In this document: in pieces, positions 39,126-48,391 of the stretch
Layout: each line of letters opens with the position of its first letter
Position numbering within the stretch: the first letter of the stretch is position 1
NCBI GenBank assembly: GCA_963825765.1
Contig: CAWGUU010000003.1
Coordinates: forward strand, 434,001-498,000
Direction of reading: 5' to 3'
DNA length: 64,000 bases
Source of the DNA: CAWGUU01 sp963825765
GTDB lineage: Bacteria > Actinomycetota > Acidimicrobiia > Acidimicrobiales > AC-14
Notes under the pieces: generated by a model
The model's input: the letters and a program-made list of their open reading frames with translations, nothing else
Database searches by the model: none
Told to the model about the DNA's origin: nothing
Position numbers and translations under genes: made by a program

Positions 39126-39194
39126 GCCCGGGTGGGGTGACCCTGACCACGGTGAGTCCGGGCCTACGCTGCAAGGAGGAGGAGGGGGCGACTA

Positions 39195-39857
39195 CTGCCG
39201 TTCACGTACTTCTCCCATCAGGCGCCGGTCTTGGCGGCCAAGATGCGCTGGCCGGCGCCCATCGATGCCACCGCGATGGCCATGGGATCGATGGCGCCGG
39301 ACTGGGAGTACGCCTTGCATGGCTCGCGGCTCGACTTCGACGGTCACTCGCTCGTCGCCGTCGTCCTCTTCTGCACCCCGATCGCCGTGGTCGCCGCCAT
39401 GGTGCTGCGGCGCGTGGCGCCGGTGTTGTTCGCATTCGTCCCCAGCCCGTCGTGGATGCCGCTCCGGCAGCTGCGCCTCCTGGGGGCTCGACGACCAACG
39501 CTGCCGACCACGGTTGCGAGCGCCTTCGTGGGCGCCCTCTCCCACGTGATCTGGGATCTCTTCACGCACAACGACCGGTGGGGCGCCGAGCACATCGCCC
39601 TGCTCCGGTCGACGGCGGTCTCGGCTTTCGGACACGACCTCACCTGGGCCAAGGTGCTCCAGTACGCCGGGCACACCGTCGGTGCCGCGGTAGCCGTGCT
39701 CCTCCTGGCCAAACTGCTCCGTTCCGGCGCCCTACGACGGTGGTACGGCCTGAGCCCGGACCCGGCGTTCGATGCTGCGCCGATGCCGGCAGCCGGCAGG
39801 CTGCGCTTCTGGGCGGTCGCCCTGGCGGGCACGGCGGGGGCGCGTCGTGGGCGGTAG
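39195..39857 (+). CDS. DUF4184-family membrane protein (CTG start, C-terminal frameshift)
   Basis: The family opening PFTYFSHQAPVLAAKMRWPA then MGSMAPDWEY begins right after CTG 39195, which sits 9 nt behind AAGGAGGAGG; standard starts would cut into it. The conserved PDWEY, GALSHVIWDLFTHND and several hydrophobic segments fit DUF4184, a membrane family of unknown role. The frame ends in GARRGR* at 39857. Two bases off, the protein would continue ASWAVAGASGLPALVVRFSF and a last membrane helix to TAG near 39991, the usual length. So it is shifted at a GCGCG run near 39842. Confidence 0.68.
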   Translation: MPFTYFSHQAPVLAAKMRWPAPIDATAMAMGSMAPDWEYALHGSRLDFDGHSLVAVVLFCTPIAVVAAMVLRRVAPVLFAFVPSPSWMPLRQLRLLGARRPTLPTTVASAFVGALSHVIWDLFTHNDRWGAEHIALLRSTAVSAFGHDLTWAKVLQYAGHTVGAAVAVLLLAKLLRSGALRRWYGLSPDPAFDAAPMPAAGRLRFWAVALAGTAGARRGR

Positions 39858-40134
39858 CGGGAGCGTCAGGGCTGCCCGCGCTCGTCGTCCGCTTCAGCTT
39901 CGGCGTGGCGGCGGGGCTCGTCGCCGGCTCACTGCTCTGTGCGAACGACGTCGCACCGTTGCGGACGACCTCGGCGGCTCCCGCGCCGTAGGGGCGCCGC
40001 CGTCCCTGGGCTCGCTCGGCGGGCGGCGCCATGTCACGACACGCCACGTCACGTCACGTGCAACCCGCAGTCAAGCGACGAGCAAGCCGGGTGAGGGACA
40101 ACCGCGGTGTCACCCGACGACAAGGAGCCGCGAC

Positions 40135-40590
40135 ATGGACGCCATCGCCACCCGAGTCTTCCTGATCGAGACCTCGGCCACCCCCGCCCAGGTGTGGGCC
40201 GCCCTGACCCGCCCCGACCAGACGGTCCGGTACTTCAACGGTCTGGCCATCGAGTCGACATGGCGGCCCGGCTCCACCGTCGGCTTCGGGAGCTCGGACG
40301 GGTTCGGCCTCGAGGGTGAGGTCCTGGCCGTCGAGGAGCCCCGGCGGCTGTCGTACACCTTGACCTCCGGTCCCGGGCAGCCCACGACGTACGTCACCTG
40401 GGAACTGGACGGCGCCGGCGACGGTGGCGGCACCACCACCTTCGTCCGCTTGTACGTGGATGAGGCGGACTCCGACCTCGAATCCAGCGCTGCCTGGCTC
40501 CGGGTGGTCGACGACCTCACATCGCACCTCGACGACCTCGTCGAGTCGCGCCGCCCCGCCGGAGGTCAGTCGAGGCGGGCCTCGGCGTAG
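40135..40590 (+). CDS. SRPBCC / AHSA1-like domain protein
   Basis: A 151-residue single-domain protein of the START/Bet v1 fold: RVFLIETSATPAQVWAALTR, RYFNGLAIESTWRPGSTVGF, LEGEVLAVEEPRRLSYTL and a C-terminal amphipathic helix. Such proteins bind hydrophobic ligands or act as Hsp90 co-chaperone-like or ArsR-partner proteins; no context here chooses. ATG 40135 has AAGGAG 7-8 nt upstream. The 277 bp before it (39858-40134) hold only the lost 3' end of the DUF4184 frame and a short CACGT-rich stretch. Confidence 0.85.
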   Translation: MDAIATRVFLIETSATPAQVWAALTRPDQTVRYFNGLAIESTWRPGSTVGFGSSDGFGLEGEVLAVEEPRRLSYTLTSGPGQPTTYVTWELDGAGDGGGTTTFVRLYVDEADSDLESSAAWLRVVDDLTSHLDDLVESRRPAGGQSRRASA

Positions 40591-40666
40591 CGCCGCCGGG
40601 GGCCGTGTTGCGGGCTCGGACGCGGGACGACAGGCTGACCCGCATGCCGCGGCGGAGCCTCACCTG

Positions 40667-41602
40667 ATGGCGGTGATCGAGCTGGCGGGGCTGCGCAAGG
40701 AGTACAAGCGGTTCCGGCGACCGCCCGTGCTGGCCCTGGACGGGCTCGACCTGGAGGTGCCGGAGGGCGGCGTGTTCGGGTTCCTCGGTCCCAACGGGTC
40801 GGGGAAGACGACGACCATCCGGTGCCTCCTCGGCCTGGCGACGCCGACGTCGGGTCGCTGCCGGGTTCTCGGGGCCGACTCCCAGGCCCGGCTGCACAGC
40901 GTGATCGGGCAGGTGGGAGCCCTCGTCGAGACGCCCGGCCTGTTCCCCGACATGTCCGCCCGCAAGAACCTCTCCCTGCTAGGTCGCATCGAGGGCATCG
41001 GCGCCGACCGGGTGGGGCAGGTGCTCGATCGGGTGGGCCTGGGCGATCGGGCCGACGACAACGTCCGCGGATTCTCCCTGGGCATGCGTCAGCGCCTCGG
41101 CATCGCCATCGCCCTCCTCAAGGACCCGCGGCTGCTCGTGCTCGACGAACCGGCCAACGGGCTCGACCCGGCCGGGATCAAGGAGGTGCGGGAGCTGCTC
41201 CGCGGCCTGGCCGCCGAGGGCAGGACGGTGTTCGTGTCCAGCCACCTGCTGACCGAGGTGCAGCAGACGTGCGACCGGGTCGCCATCCTCGCCCGGGGCC
41301 GGGCGGTGGCGTCGGGCCCCGTCGACGAGGTGCTGACCGCCGGCCGCTCGTCCCGGCTGGTGGTGAGGGTGTCCAGCCTCCCTCGGGCCCTGAACGCCCT
41401 GCAGGAGGCCGGGATCGAGGCGACGGCGGGCGACGGCTTCCTGCGCGTCGCCCTGCCGGCGTCCCAGGCCGAGCGGGTGACCCGGACCCTGGCCGCCCGG
41501 GGGCTCTACCTGAGCGAGCTGCGGCCCGAGGAGGTGAGCCTGGAGACGGTCTTCCTGGACCTCACCGGCGGTGGGGAACCTCCTCCCGACGAGCCCACGT
41601 GA
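40667..41602 (+). CDS. ABC transporter ATP-binding protein
   Basis: 311 residues, DrrA/CcmA-like. Walker A GPNGSGKT at 41-48, Q-loop region GQVGALVETPGLFPDMSARK, signature FSLGMRQRLGI, Walker B LLVLDEPANGLDPAGI and switch His in VFVSSHLLTEVQQT. The C-terminal 80 residues form the regulatory domain of exporter ATPases. The stop overlaps the permease start (GTGA). Together they make an ABC-2-type exporter with unknown cargo (drug, lipid or peptide). Confidence 0.92.
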   Translation: MAVIELAGLRKEYKRFRRPPVLALDGLDLEVPEGGVFGFLGPNGSGKTTTIRCLLGLATPTSGRCRVLGADSQARLHSVIGQVGALVETPGLFPDMSARKNLSLLGRIEGIGADRVGQVLDRVGLGDRADDNVRGFSLGMRQRLGIAIALLKDPRLLVLDEPANGLDPAGIKEVRELLRGLAAEGRTVFVSSHLLTEVQQTCDRVAILARGRAVASGPVDEVLTAGRSSRLVVRVSSLPRALNALQEAGIEATAGDGFLRVALPASQAERVTRTLAARGLYLSELRPEEVSLETVFLDLTGGGEPPPDEPT

Positions 41603-42522
41603 CGGCTCTGTTCGGCGGGGAGCTCCGCCGGGTCTTGGCCCGGCGCCTGGTGCGAGCCCTGGCCGGCCTGGCCGTTCTCGGGGTGGCGGTGGCCGCTGTG
41701 CTCGTCTTCCTCAACACCGCCTCGCTCAGCGACACCGAGCTGGAGGCCCGCCGGGCGGCCGCCGTCCGGGCCGTCGACGACTGCGTGCGGGGAGAGGCGC
41801 AGCAGCTCGACGGCAGGGAGGTGAAGGGGCCGCCGGTGGGCGATCCCGAGCGCGCCGAGTTCTGCCGCTTCGTCACCGGCGGCGTCGACGACCCACGGTT
41901 CGACTACCGGGACCTGAAGGGCATCTTCCAGGGCGTCACCGCCGCGCTGGTGGTGGTCGGCTGGCTGGTCGGCGCGTCGGTCATCGGCGCCGACTGGCAG
42001 TCGCGCACCCTCACCACGCTGCTCACGTGGGAACCCCGCCGCGTCCGGGTGCTGCTGGTGAAGGCGCTGACCTGCGTGGTCGTGGCCGTGGGCTTCGCGG
42101 TCCTCGTGCAGCTCCTGCTGGCCGGGGCGCTGCTCCCGTCGGGCCTGTGGCACGGCACCACCGAGGGCACCGACGCAGCCTGGCTCCGCTCGGTGGGCGG
42201 GGTCCTGGGCCGCGGCGGGCTGCTCGTCGCCATCGCCACGGTCGTCGGCTTCTCGGTGGCCGCCATCGGACGGAACTCGGCGGCCGCCCTCGGGATCGGC
42301 TTCGCCTACTTCGTCGTGGTGGAGAACGTGGTCGGCAGCTTCCTCGAGGGTTTCCGCCGGTGGCTGATCCTGGGCAACGCCATCGTGCTCGTGTCGGGCG
42401 AGAACAGCGGCGGCGAAGTCCCGGGTCGCTCGGTCGCGGTCGCCGGCACGTACCTCATCGTCGTGGCGCTCGGGATGCTCGCCCTCGCCACCCTGCTGTT
42501 CCGCCGCCGCGACGTCGCATAG
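41599..42522 (+). CDS. ABC-2-type permease
   Basis: 307 residues with six hydrophobic segments: near 18-36, then 120-140, 165-190, 205-225, 230-250 and 275-298. A polar extracytoplasmic loop of about 75 residues separates the first two (SLSDTELEARRAAAVRAVDD with a later Cys). This is the ABC-2 exporter topology. GTG 41599 overlaps the ATPase stop. No signature predicts the substrate. Confidence 0.82.
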   Translation: MTALFGGELRRVLARRLVRALAGLAVLGVAVAAVLVFLNTASLSDTELEARRAAAVRAVDDCVRGEAQQLDGREVKGPPVGDPERAEFCRFVTGGVDDPRFDYRDLKGIFQGVTAALVVVGWLVGASVIGADWQSRTLTTLLTWEPRRVRVLLVKALTCVVVAVGFAVLVQLLLAGALLPSGLWHGTTEGTDAAWLRSVGGVLGRGGLLVAIATVVGFSVAAIGRNSAAALGIGFAYFVVVENVVGSFLEGFRRWLILGNAIVLVSGENSGGEVPGRSVAVAGTYLIVVALGMLALATLLFRRRDVA

Positions 42523-42632
42523 ACGACGGGGGTCGTCCGAGCACGGCAGGCACCCCGGGACCACAATGGTTGCAACGGTGCAGCAGGTCGTGGGCCCAGG
42601 CCCGGAGCCAGCGCACGCGAGGGAGGCGGCCA

Positions 42633-43427
42633 ATGGCAGACGATCTCACCCCGGGCGACCCAGGCGGCTGGTCGCAGCCTGCCGATCCGTGGTCCGGCCC
42701 GCCGGGCCCGCCGGGCCCGCCGGCGCCTCCCTCCAGCCCCTGGCCGGTTGCCCAACCCCAACCGGGGTGGCAGCCCCAACCGGGGTGGCAGCCACAACCA
42801 GGGTGGCAGGCGCCGTCCGCCGGTCCCGACCCCCTCGCCATCGTGGCCCTGGTGCTCGGGCTCCTGGCCCTGCTGTTCTTCTTCATCCTCGTGTTCGGCG
42901 TGGCTGCGGTGGTCTTCGGGGGGATCGCGCTCTCCCGGAGCAACCGGCATGGGCGAGGCGCGAAGGGCATGGCCATCGCCGGGCTCGTGCTGGGTGGCGT
43001 GAGCCTGGTGGTCGGCGTGCTGACAGTGCTCCTCCTGATACTCGGGTCCAGCGTCGACGAGGAGCGCTTCATCACCGACGCGCGGCCCGGCGACTGCATC
43101 GACCTCGCCAACCAGACCTTCGACACCGTCGAGACCTACATCCCGCGGGCGTGCGACGAGGACCACCAGCTCGAGGTCGTCGGCATCGTCATCGCCGCCG
43201 ACGGGGACTTTCCCGGCCGTGACGCCTTGGACGCCGTGGCCGAGGATCGCTGCGGGGAGCAGTTCGCCGGCTACGCGGGCATCGAGCTGGACGAGTCACG
43301 GTTCGACCTCCGGCACCTGAGGCCCAGTGCCGAGTCTTGGGACAAGGGCGACCGCGAGATCATGTGCATGGTCCAGGAAGGCAGCGGCGGCACCCTCTCC
43401 GTGTCGGTGCGCGGACGTCGCCGGTGA
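42633..43427 (+). CDS. DUF4190 / septum-formation-domain membrane protein
   Basis: 264 residues. A cytoplasmic Pro/Gln/Gly tail carries three copies of PQPGWQ. Two membrane helices follow (IVALVLGLLALLFFFILVFG and GLVLGGVSLVVGVLTVLLLI) around the NRHGRGAKGMAIAG loop of DUF4190. The extracytoplasmic Cys-containing domain (RPGDCIDLANQTFDTVETYI, then PRACDEDHQLEVVGIV) resembles the actinobacterial septum-formation domain. ATG 42633 has GGGAGG upstream. A surface or division-linked role is inferred only. Confidence 0.78.
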   Translation: MADDLTPGDPGGWSQPADPWSGPPGPPGPPAPPSSPWPVAQPQPGWQPQPGWQPQPGWQAPSAGPDPLAIVALVLGLLALLFFFILVFGVAAVVFGGIALSRSNRHGRGAKGMAIAGLVLGGVSLVVGVLTVLLLILGSSVDEERFITDARPGDCIDLANQTFDTVETYIPRACDEDHQLEVVGIVIAADGDFPGRDALDAVAEDRCGEQFAGYAGIELDESRFDLRHLRPSAESWDKGDREIMCMVQEGSGGTLSVSVRGRRR

Positions 43428-43465
43428 AGCCCGCTCTCGCCCGCTCCCCGCAGTACGGTCGGGCC

Positions 43466-43798
43466 ATGGAGCCATCCCCCGCACCCGAGCTGCCTGCACC
43501 CGAGCTGCCTGCACCCGAGCCAGCACCCGAGTTGTTCGTTGCAGCCGTCAGCGAGCTGGCCGGCCACGGCGCCATCCAGCAGCGGGTGAACCGGGCCTAC
43601 ACGTCGTCGCTGGCCAACGTGCGCCCCACCGACGTGCCCGTCGAGCTACAGCCGCGGGTCGAGGCGCTCGTCGGTCAGCTGGGAGGCACGCCGATCACCC
43701 GGGCCATGATGACCGACGACACCGCCACCGGACTGGCCCGCGAGATCGTCGCCATCGCCTTCGAGCTGGCCCGCCACGCCGGCACCGCGCAGCCGTAA
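43466..43798 (+). CDS. Small protein of unknown function
   Basis: 110 residues. The first 25 are Pro/Ala/Glu repeats (PELPAPELPAPEPAPEL), followed by a compact helical part (LAGHGAIQQRVNRAYTSSLA and ITRAMMTDDTATGLAREIVA). I recognise no family. Codon use matches neighbours and the frame is clean from ATG 43466. It converges with pheT, leaving 30 bp between stops. Confidence 0.55.
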   Translation: MEPSPAPELPAPELPAPEPAPELFVAAVSELAGHGAIQQRVNRAYTSSLANVRPTDVPVELQPRVEALVGQLGGTPITRAMMTDDTATGLAREIVAIAFELARHAGTAQP

Positions 43799-43828
43799 CC
43801 CGACGGGGATCGGTCGGAGCGTGAGGTT

Positions 43829-46261
43829 CTAGCCGCGGAGCGTGGCGCCCACGGCCGTCTCGACCGCCTCGATGCAGCGGCGGCGGAGACCGGCCAGCTC
43901 CTCGTCGGTGAGCGTGTGGTCGAGGGAGGAGAACCGGAGGTGGTAGGCGAGGCTGCGGTGGCCGGGCGGCACCTGGCTCCCGGATGCGGAGGGGCCACGG
44001 CGGTACACGTCGAAATGCTCGATGCTCTCCAGCTCGTCGCCGCCCGCCTCCCGGAGAACGGCCTCCACGTCCGCGGCGGGAACGTTGTCCTCGACGATGA
44101 GGGCGAGGTCGATGTCGGCCGATGGGTAGCGGCTCACCGGCTGGTAGGTCGCCGGGCGGCGGGGGCCGGCGAGGAGCCGGTCGAGGACAACCTCGATCCA
44201 GCCGACCGGGGCAGTCAGATCGTGCTCGGCCAGGACGTCGGGGTCGATCTCGCCGATGGCGCCGACGGCCTCGCCGCCGACAACGATCCGGGCGCTCCTC
44301 GTCGGGTGGAGCCCGGGTAGGCCCGCCCCCTCCAGCCGGACGCCGTCCAGGCGCAGCCCGTCGACGAGGACCCGCCACAGGCGGACCGCGTGTGCCGCGT
44401 CGCGGCCGCCGAGGACGACGGCGAGGCGCTCCGGCTCCTGCGGCAGCCCGGTGAGCCCCGGCGGGGGCAGGAAGACGTGGCCGATCTCGAACAGGGCCAC
44501 GTCGGCCCGGCGGTGCGAGGTGTTGGTGACCACGGCCCGAAGGAGGCCCGGCAGCAGCGACGTCCGCAGCATCGACTCCTCCGCGGTCAGCGGGTTCTCC
44601 ACCTCCACCGCGTGCACGGGCAGCCCGGCCCGGGCCAGGTCGGCCGGGGCGAGGAACGAGGTGGCCCACGCCTCCGACAGCCCGGCGCCGACCAGGATGT
44701 CGGCCACCAGACGGCGGTCCCGCTGGTACGGGGTGAGCGCCCCCACAGAGGTGACCGCCGGCCGGGTGCGGCGGATGCGGCTGTAGCCGTGGTGGCGGGC
44801 CACCTCCTCGATGACGTCGATCTCCCGCTCGCTGTCGGGCCGCCACGAGGGGATGGTGACGTCGAAGTCCCCGCCCCCGATGTCACGGCCTTCGCCCTCA
44901 GCGGCGAAGCCGATCGGCTCCAGATAGTCGCGTACCTGGTCGGGCGCCAGGTCGGTGCCCAGGATGGCGTTGACCCTGGCCGTCCTGACCCTGACCCGGG
45001 TGGGCGCGGGGTCGCCGGCGGAGGCGTCGACGGGCGGGCCGACGACCGTGCCGCCCGCCACCTCGGTGACCAGCTGGCAGTAGCGGGCCACCGCCCGGCC
45101 GACACCGGCGGGGTCGACTCCCCGCTCGAAGCGCACCGACGCCTCGGTGCGCAGGCCCAGCCGCTTGGACGTGCGGGCGATGGCCAGCGGGTCGAACAAC
45201 GCCGCCTCCAGCACCACCGTCGTGGTGGCGGGCGAGATCTCCGACGACGCCCCGCCCATGACCCCGCCGACGCCGACGGCGGTGCCCTCGGCGTCGCAGA
45301 TGAGGCAGTCGGTGGGGCCCACGGGGCGCACCACGTCGTCGAGGGTGACGAGGGCCTCGTCGGACCGGCCCCGCCGCACCGAGAGGCCCCGCCCCGGCAG
45401 CCGGTCGAGGTCGTAGGGGTGGTTGGGCTGTCCCAGCTCGAGCATCACGTAGTTGGACACGTCGACCACGTTGTTGATCGGGCGCATGCCCGCCCGGGTG
45501 AGCCGATCGGCCAGCCACCGGGGCGACGGCCCGACGGTGACGCCCTCGATGACGGTGGCGGTGAACCGGGGGCACAGATCGGGGGACTCCACCGACACGG
45601 TGGCCCGAATGTCGTCATGTCCGGTCATACCGTCGACCGGCAGCGGGGGCGGGTCGGGGATGGCGAACGGCAGCCGGAAGTGGGCGGCCAGGTCGCGGGC
45701 CACGCCCGCGACGCACAGGGCGTCGGGCCGGTTGGGGGTGACGTCGAGGTCGAACACCACGTCGGGCCCGCCCAGGGCGTCGGCCAGGGGCATGCCTGGT
45801 GCGAGGCCGTCGGCGTCGGCGACGACGAGGATGCCGTCGTGGTCGGTGCCCAGCTTCAGCTCGGCAACCGAGCACAGCATCCCCTCCGACCACTGCCCGC
45901 GCACCTTGCGCCGCCCGATTTCCATGCCGTTGGGCAGCGCCGCCCCGACCGGCGCCAGCGCCACCAGGTCGCCGGGGCCGAAGTTGAAGGCACCGCACAC
46001 GACCTGCAGGGCCGCGCCGTCCCCGCGGTCGACGTCCACCAGCTGCACCTTGTCGGCGTCCGGATGGGACCGGGTCTCGATCACCCGGGCCAGGACCACG
46101 TCCTCCAGGCCGCCCCCGAAGCGCTCGACGCCCTCGACCACCAGGCCGAGCCCCGACAGGGCCGCGGCCAGCCCCTCGACGGCCGCCTCGTCGGTGGCTG
46201 CTCCGTCGGTTTCTGGGGCGAACGGCGCGAAGTCACGCATCCAGGAAAGGGGGACGCGCAC
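43829..46261 (-). CDS. pheT: Phenylalanyl-tRNA synthetase beta subunit
   Basis: 810 residues. N-terminal core VPLSWMRDFAPF, then the tRNA-binding EMAP-like fold (about 45-155), B3/B4 editing region (VVDVSNYVMLELGQPNHPYD; LICDAEGTAVGVGGVMGG), B5 (about 400-480), the catalytic-like domain and the C-terminal anticodon-binding FDX-ACB domain (SRYPSADIDLALIVEDNVPA). GTG 46261 lies 1 nt after the pheS stop. Together with PheS it forms the alpha2-beta2 enzyme. Confidence 0.97.
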   Translation of the reverse strand: MRVPLSWMRDFAPFAPETDGAATDEAAVEGLAAALSGLGLVVEGVERFGGGLEDVVLARVIETRSHPDADKVQLVDVDRGDGAALQVVCGAFNFGPGDLVALAPVGAALPNGMEIGRRKVRGQWSEGMLCSVAELKLGTDHDGILVVADADGLAPGMPLADALGGPDVVFDLDVTPNRPDALCVAGVARDLAAHFRLPFAIPDPPPLPVDGMTGHDDIRATVSVESPDLCPRFTATVIEGVTVGPSPRWLADRLTRAGMRPINNVVDVSNYVMLELGQPNHPYDLDRLPGRGLSVRRGRSDEALVTLDDVVRPVGPTDCLICDAEGTAVGVGGVMGGASSEISPATTTVVLEAALFDPLAIARTSKRLGLRTEASVRFERGVDPAGVGRAVARYCQLVTEVAGGTVVGPPVDASAGDPAPTRVRVRTARVNAILGTDLAPDQVRDYLEPIGFAAEGEGRDIGGGDFDVTIPSWRPDSEREIDVIEEVARHHGYSRIRRTRPAVTSVGALTPYQRDRRLVADILVGAGLSEAWATSFLAPADLARAGLPVHAVEVENPLTAEESMLRTSLLPGLLRAVVTNTSHRRADVALFEIGHVFLPPPGLTGLPQEPERLAVVLGGRDAAHAVRLWRVLVDGLRLDGVRLEGAGLPGLHPTRSARIVVGGEAVGAIGEIDPDVLAEHDLTAPVGWIEVVLDRLLAGPRRPATYQPVSRYPSADIDLALIVEDNVPAADVEAVLREAGGDELESIEHFDVYRRGPSASGSQVPPGHRSLAYHLRFSSLDHTLTDEELAGLRRRCIEAVETAVGATLRG

Positions 46262-46262
46262 C

Positions 46263-47306
46263 TCAGAACTGCTCGAGGAAGCGGATGTCGTTGGCGATGA
46301 GGTGGCGGATGTCGTCCACGTCGTGGCGGATCATGGCGCAGCGGTCGATGCCGAAGCCGAAGGCGAACCCCGACCACTCCTCCGGGTCGATGCCGACCGC
46401 CTCGAACACGTTGGGGTCGACCATCCCGCAGCCCCCCAGCTCGATCCAGCCCGAGCTCGAGCAGACCCGGCAGCCCCGGCCCTCGCAGAAGATGCAGGTG
46501 ACCTCGAACTCGGCCGACGGCTCGGTGAACGGGAAGAACGACGGCCGCAGCCGGGAGTGGATGTTGGGGCCGAAGTAGGAGGTGGTGAACGCCTCGATGG
46601 TGCCGGCCAGGTCGCCGAAGGTGATGCCCTTGTCGACAACCAGGCCCTCGATCTGGTGGAACACCGGCAGGTGGCGGGCGTCGGGGGTGTCGCGGCGGTA
46701 CGCCCGGCCCGGCGCCACGATGTGGATCGGCGGCGGCTGGGACGCCATCACCCGGATCTGCACCGGCGAGGTGTGCGTCCGCAGCACCGTCGACTCGGGC
46801 TCCCCCAGCTTCACGTAGAGGGTGTCCCACATGCTCCGGGCCGGGTGGTCGGGCGGCATGTTCAGCGCCTCGAAGTTGTACCAGTCGGTCTCCACCTCGG
46901 GGCCCTCGGCCACCGAGTAGCCCATGCCGACGAAGACGTCCTCCAGCTCCCGACGGGCCTGGCTGACGAGGTGGAGGTGGCCGCGCTCGACCCGCCCCAC
47001 CACCTCGGTGAGGTCAAGCCGCTCGGCCTCCATCCGTACCCGGCGCTCCCCGGCCTCCAGGGCGGCACGGCGCCGCTCGATCTCCTCCCGCAGGCGGGTG
47101 CGGGCGGCGTTGATCGCCTGGCCGGCCGCCTTGCGCCGGTCGGGCTCCAGCTTCCCCAGCCCCTGGTTGAGGGCGGCGAGCTCGGAGCGCTTGCCCAGGA
47201 CCTCGGTCTCGATCGCCTTCAGCTCGTCGACGCTGCCCGCCGAGACGATCCGGGCCAGGGCCTTGGCCTCGATCTCTGCCGGATCGGGCCCCGGCATGCC
47301 GGTCAC
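46263..47306 (-). CDS. pheS: Phenylalanyl-tRNA synthetase alpha subunit
   Basis: 347 residues. N-terminal coiled coil (about 1-95), then class II motifs: motif 2 RTHTSPVQIRVMASQPPPIH with FHQIEGLVVDKGITFGDLAG, and motif 3 GFAFGFGIDRCAMIRHDVDD. A CxxC/CxxC cluster (CIFCEGRGCRVCSSSGWIEL) sits between them. GTG 47306 is chosen: GGAG lies 8 nt upstream and the GTGA overlaps the histidine-kinase stop. ATG 47297 is the alternative, three codons later. Confidence 0.96.
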   Translation of the reverse strand: MTGMPGPDPAEIEAKALARIVSAGSVDELKAIETEVLGKRSELAALNQGLGKLEPDRRKAAGQAINAARTRLREEIERRRAALEAGERRVRMEAERLDLTEVVGRVERGHLHLVSQARRELEDVFVGMGYSVAEGPEVETDWYNFEALNMPPDHPARSMWDTLYVKLGEPESTVLRTHTSPVQIRVMASQPPPIHIVAPGRAYRRDTPDARHLPVFHQIEGLVVDKGITFGDLAGTIEAFTTSYFGPNIHSRLRPSFFPFTEPSAEFEVTCIFCEGRGCRVCSSSGWIELGGCGMVDPNVFEAVGIDPEEWSGFAFGFGIDRCAMIRHDVDDIRHLIANDIRFLEQF

Positions 47307-48391
47307 GTGAGGAGCTCCTCGGGGATGGCGGTGGGCAGGGTGAAGCGGAACGTCGAGCCCTCGCCCACCTTGGACTCCACCAGCAGCCGCCCGCCGTGGG
47401 CCTCGACCAGGCCGCGGCTGATCCACAGGCCCAGGCCGGAGCCGGTGGGACGGGTCTCGGCCCGGCGGAAGAACTTGGTGAACACCCGCGGCAGGTCCCG
47501 CTGGGGGATGCCCTCGCCCCTGTCGACGACCGCCACCGACACCTCGCCGTCGCCCACCTCGCCCCGCACCCTCATCCCCTTGGGGTCGGCGTACTTGGCC
47601 GCGTTCTCCACCAGGTTGGTGAGCACCTGCTCGATCTTGTCCGGGTCGGCGTAGACCCGCGGGAAGCCGCCGGCGAACTCCACCTCGGCGTGGACCTCGG
47701 CCTCCATCATCCGCACCTTCTCGACGACGACGCCCACCAGCTCGGGGATGTCGACCATCTGGCGGCGCAGGACCAGCTTGCCGCTCTCCAGGCGGCTGAT
47801 GTCGAGCAGCTCGGTGACCAGCCGGGTCACCCGGTCGGCGTCGTGGTGGACCTGCTCGAGCATCATCAGCTTCTGCTCGTCGGCCAGCCGCTCCCAGCGG
47901 TTCAGGAGCAGGCTGGTGTAGCCCTTCACCGACGTGAGGGGCGACCGCAGCTCGTGGCTGACGGTGGAGATGACCTCGATCCCCTGCGCGTCCGCCTGGC
48001 GACGGCGGGTGCCGTAGCGAAGGACGAGCACCGCGCCGCTGACCCGGCCCTCGGCGTCGCGCTCGTAGCGCCCGGTGACCATGACCCTGACCTCGGCGCC
48101 GCCCGCCCCCCGCAGGCGCACCTCGTTCTCGGGGATGGCGCGCACCGACCGCAGCTGCGCCGATCGGTGCCAGTCCCCGGCGAACAGGGCGTGGCCGTCT
48201 TCGGCCCTCGGCCGCAGGAGCGTCTCGACGTCGCTGCCCACCAGCTCGCCGTTGGGGTACCCGAGCAGGGCGGAGGCGGCCAGGTTGGCCGCGACGACCC
48301 GCCGGTCGGCGTCGCATTCCAGGACCGCGTCGGGAAGCCTGTCCAGGTCTGCCAATCTGTCCAGGTCTGGCAACCTGGCGGGATCGGTCAT
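47303..48391 (-). CDS. Sensor histidine kinase with PAS domain (orphan)
   Basis: A 362-residue cytoplasmic kinase with no membrane segment. A short LDRL-type repeat (residues 8-20) precedes a PAS domain (about 20-130). HisKA has the phosphoacceptor His146 in STVSHELRSPLTSVKGYTSL. The ATP-binding domain has the N box (VLTNLVENAAKYADPKG), G1 box (VVDRGEGIP) and G2 box (GSGLGLWISRGLVEAHGG). No response regulator is adjacent. ATG 48391 overlaps the rRNA methyltransferase stop, and its own stop overlaps pheS, an odd place for a sensor. Signal unknown. Confidence 0.9.
   Translation of the reverse strand: MTDPARLPDLDRLADLDRLPDAVLECDADRRVVAANLAASALLGYPNGELVGSDVETLLRPRAEDGHALFAGDWHRSAQLRSVRAIPENEVRLRGAGGAEVRVMVTGRYERDAEGRVSGAVLVLRYGTRRRQADAQGIEVISTVSHELRSPLTSVKGYTSLLLNRWERLADEQKLMMLEQVHHDADRVTRLVTELLDISRLESGKLVLRRQMVDIPELVGVVVEKVRMMEAEVHAEVEFAGGFPRVYADPDKIEQVLTNLVENAAKYADPKGMRVRGEVGDGEVSVAVVDRGEGIPQRDLPRVFTKFFRRAETRPTGSGLGLWISRGLVEAHGGRLLVESKVGEGSTFRFTLPTAIPEELLT

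Noticed and set aside
40040..40075. CACGT-rich stretch as a protein-binding array
   Set aside because: Only about three short overlapping units (ACGTCACGTCACGT), with no promoter context; probably chance in GC-rich sequence.
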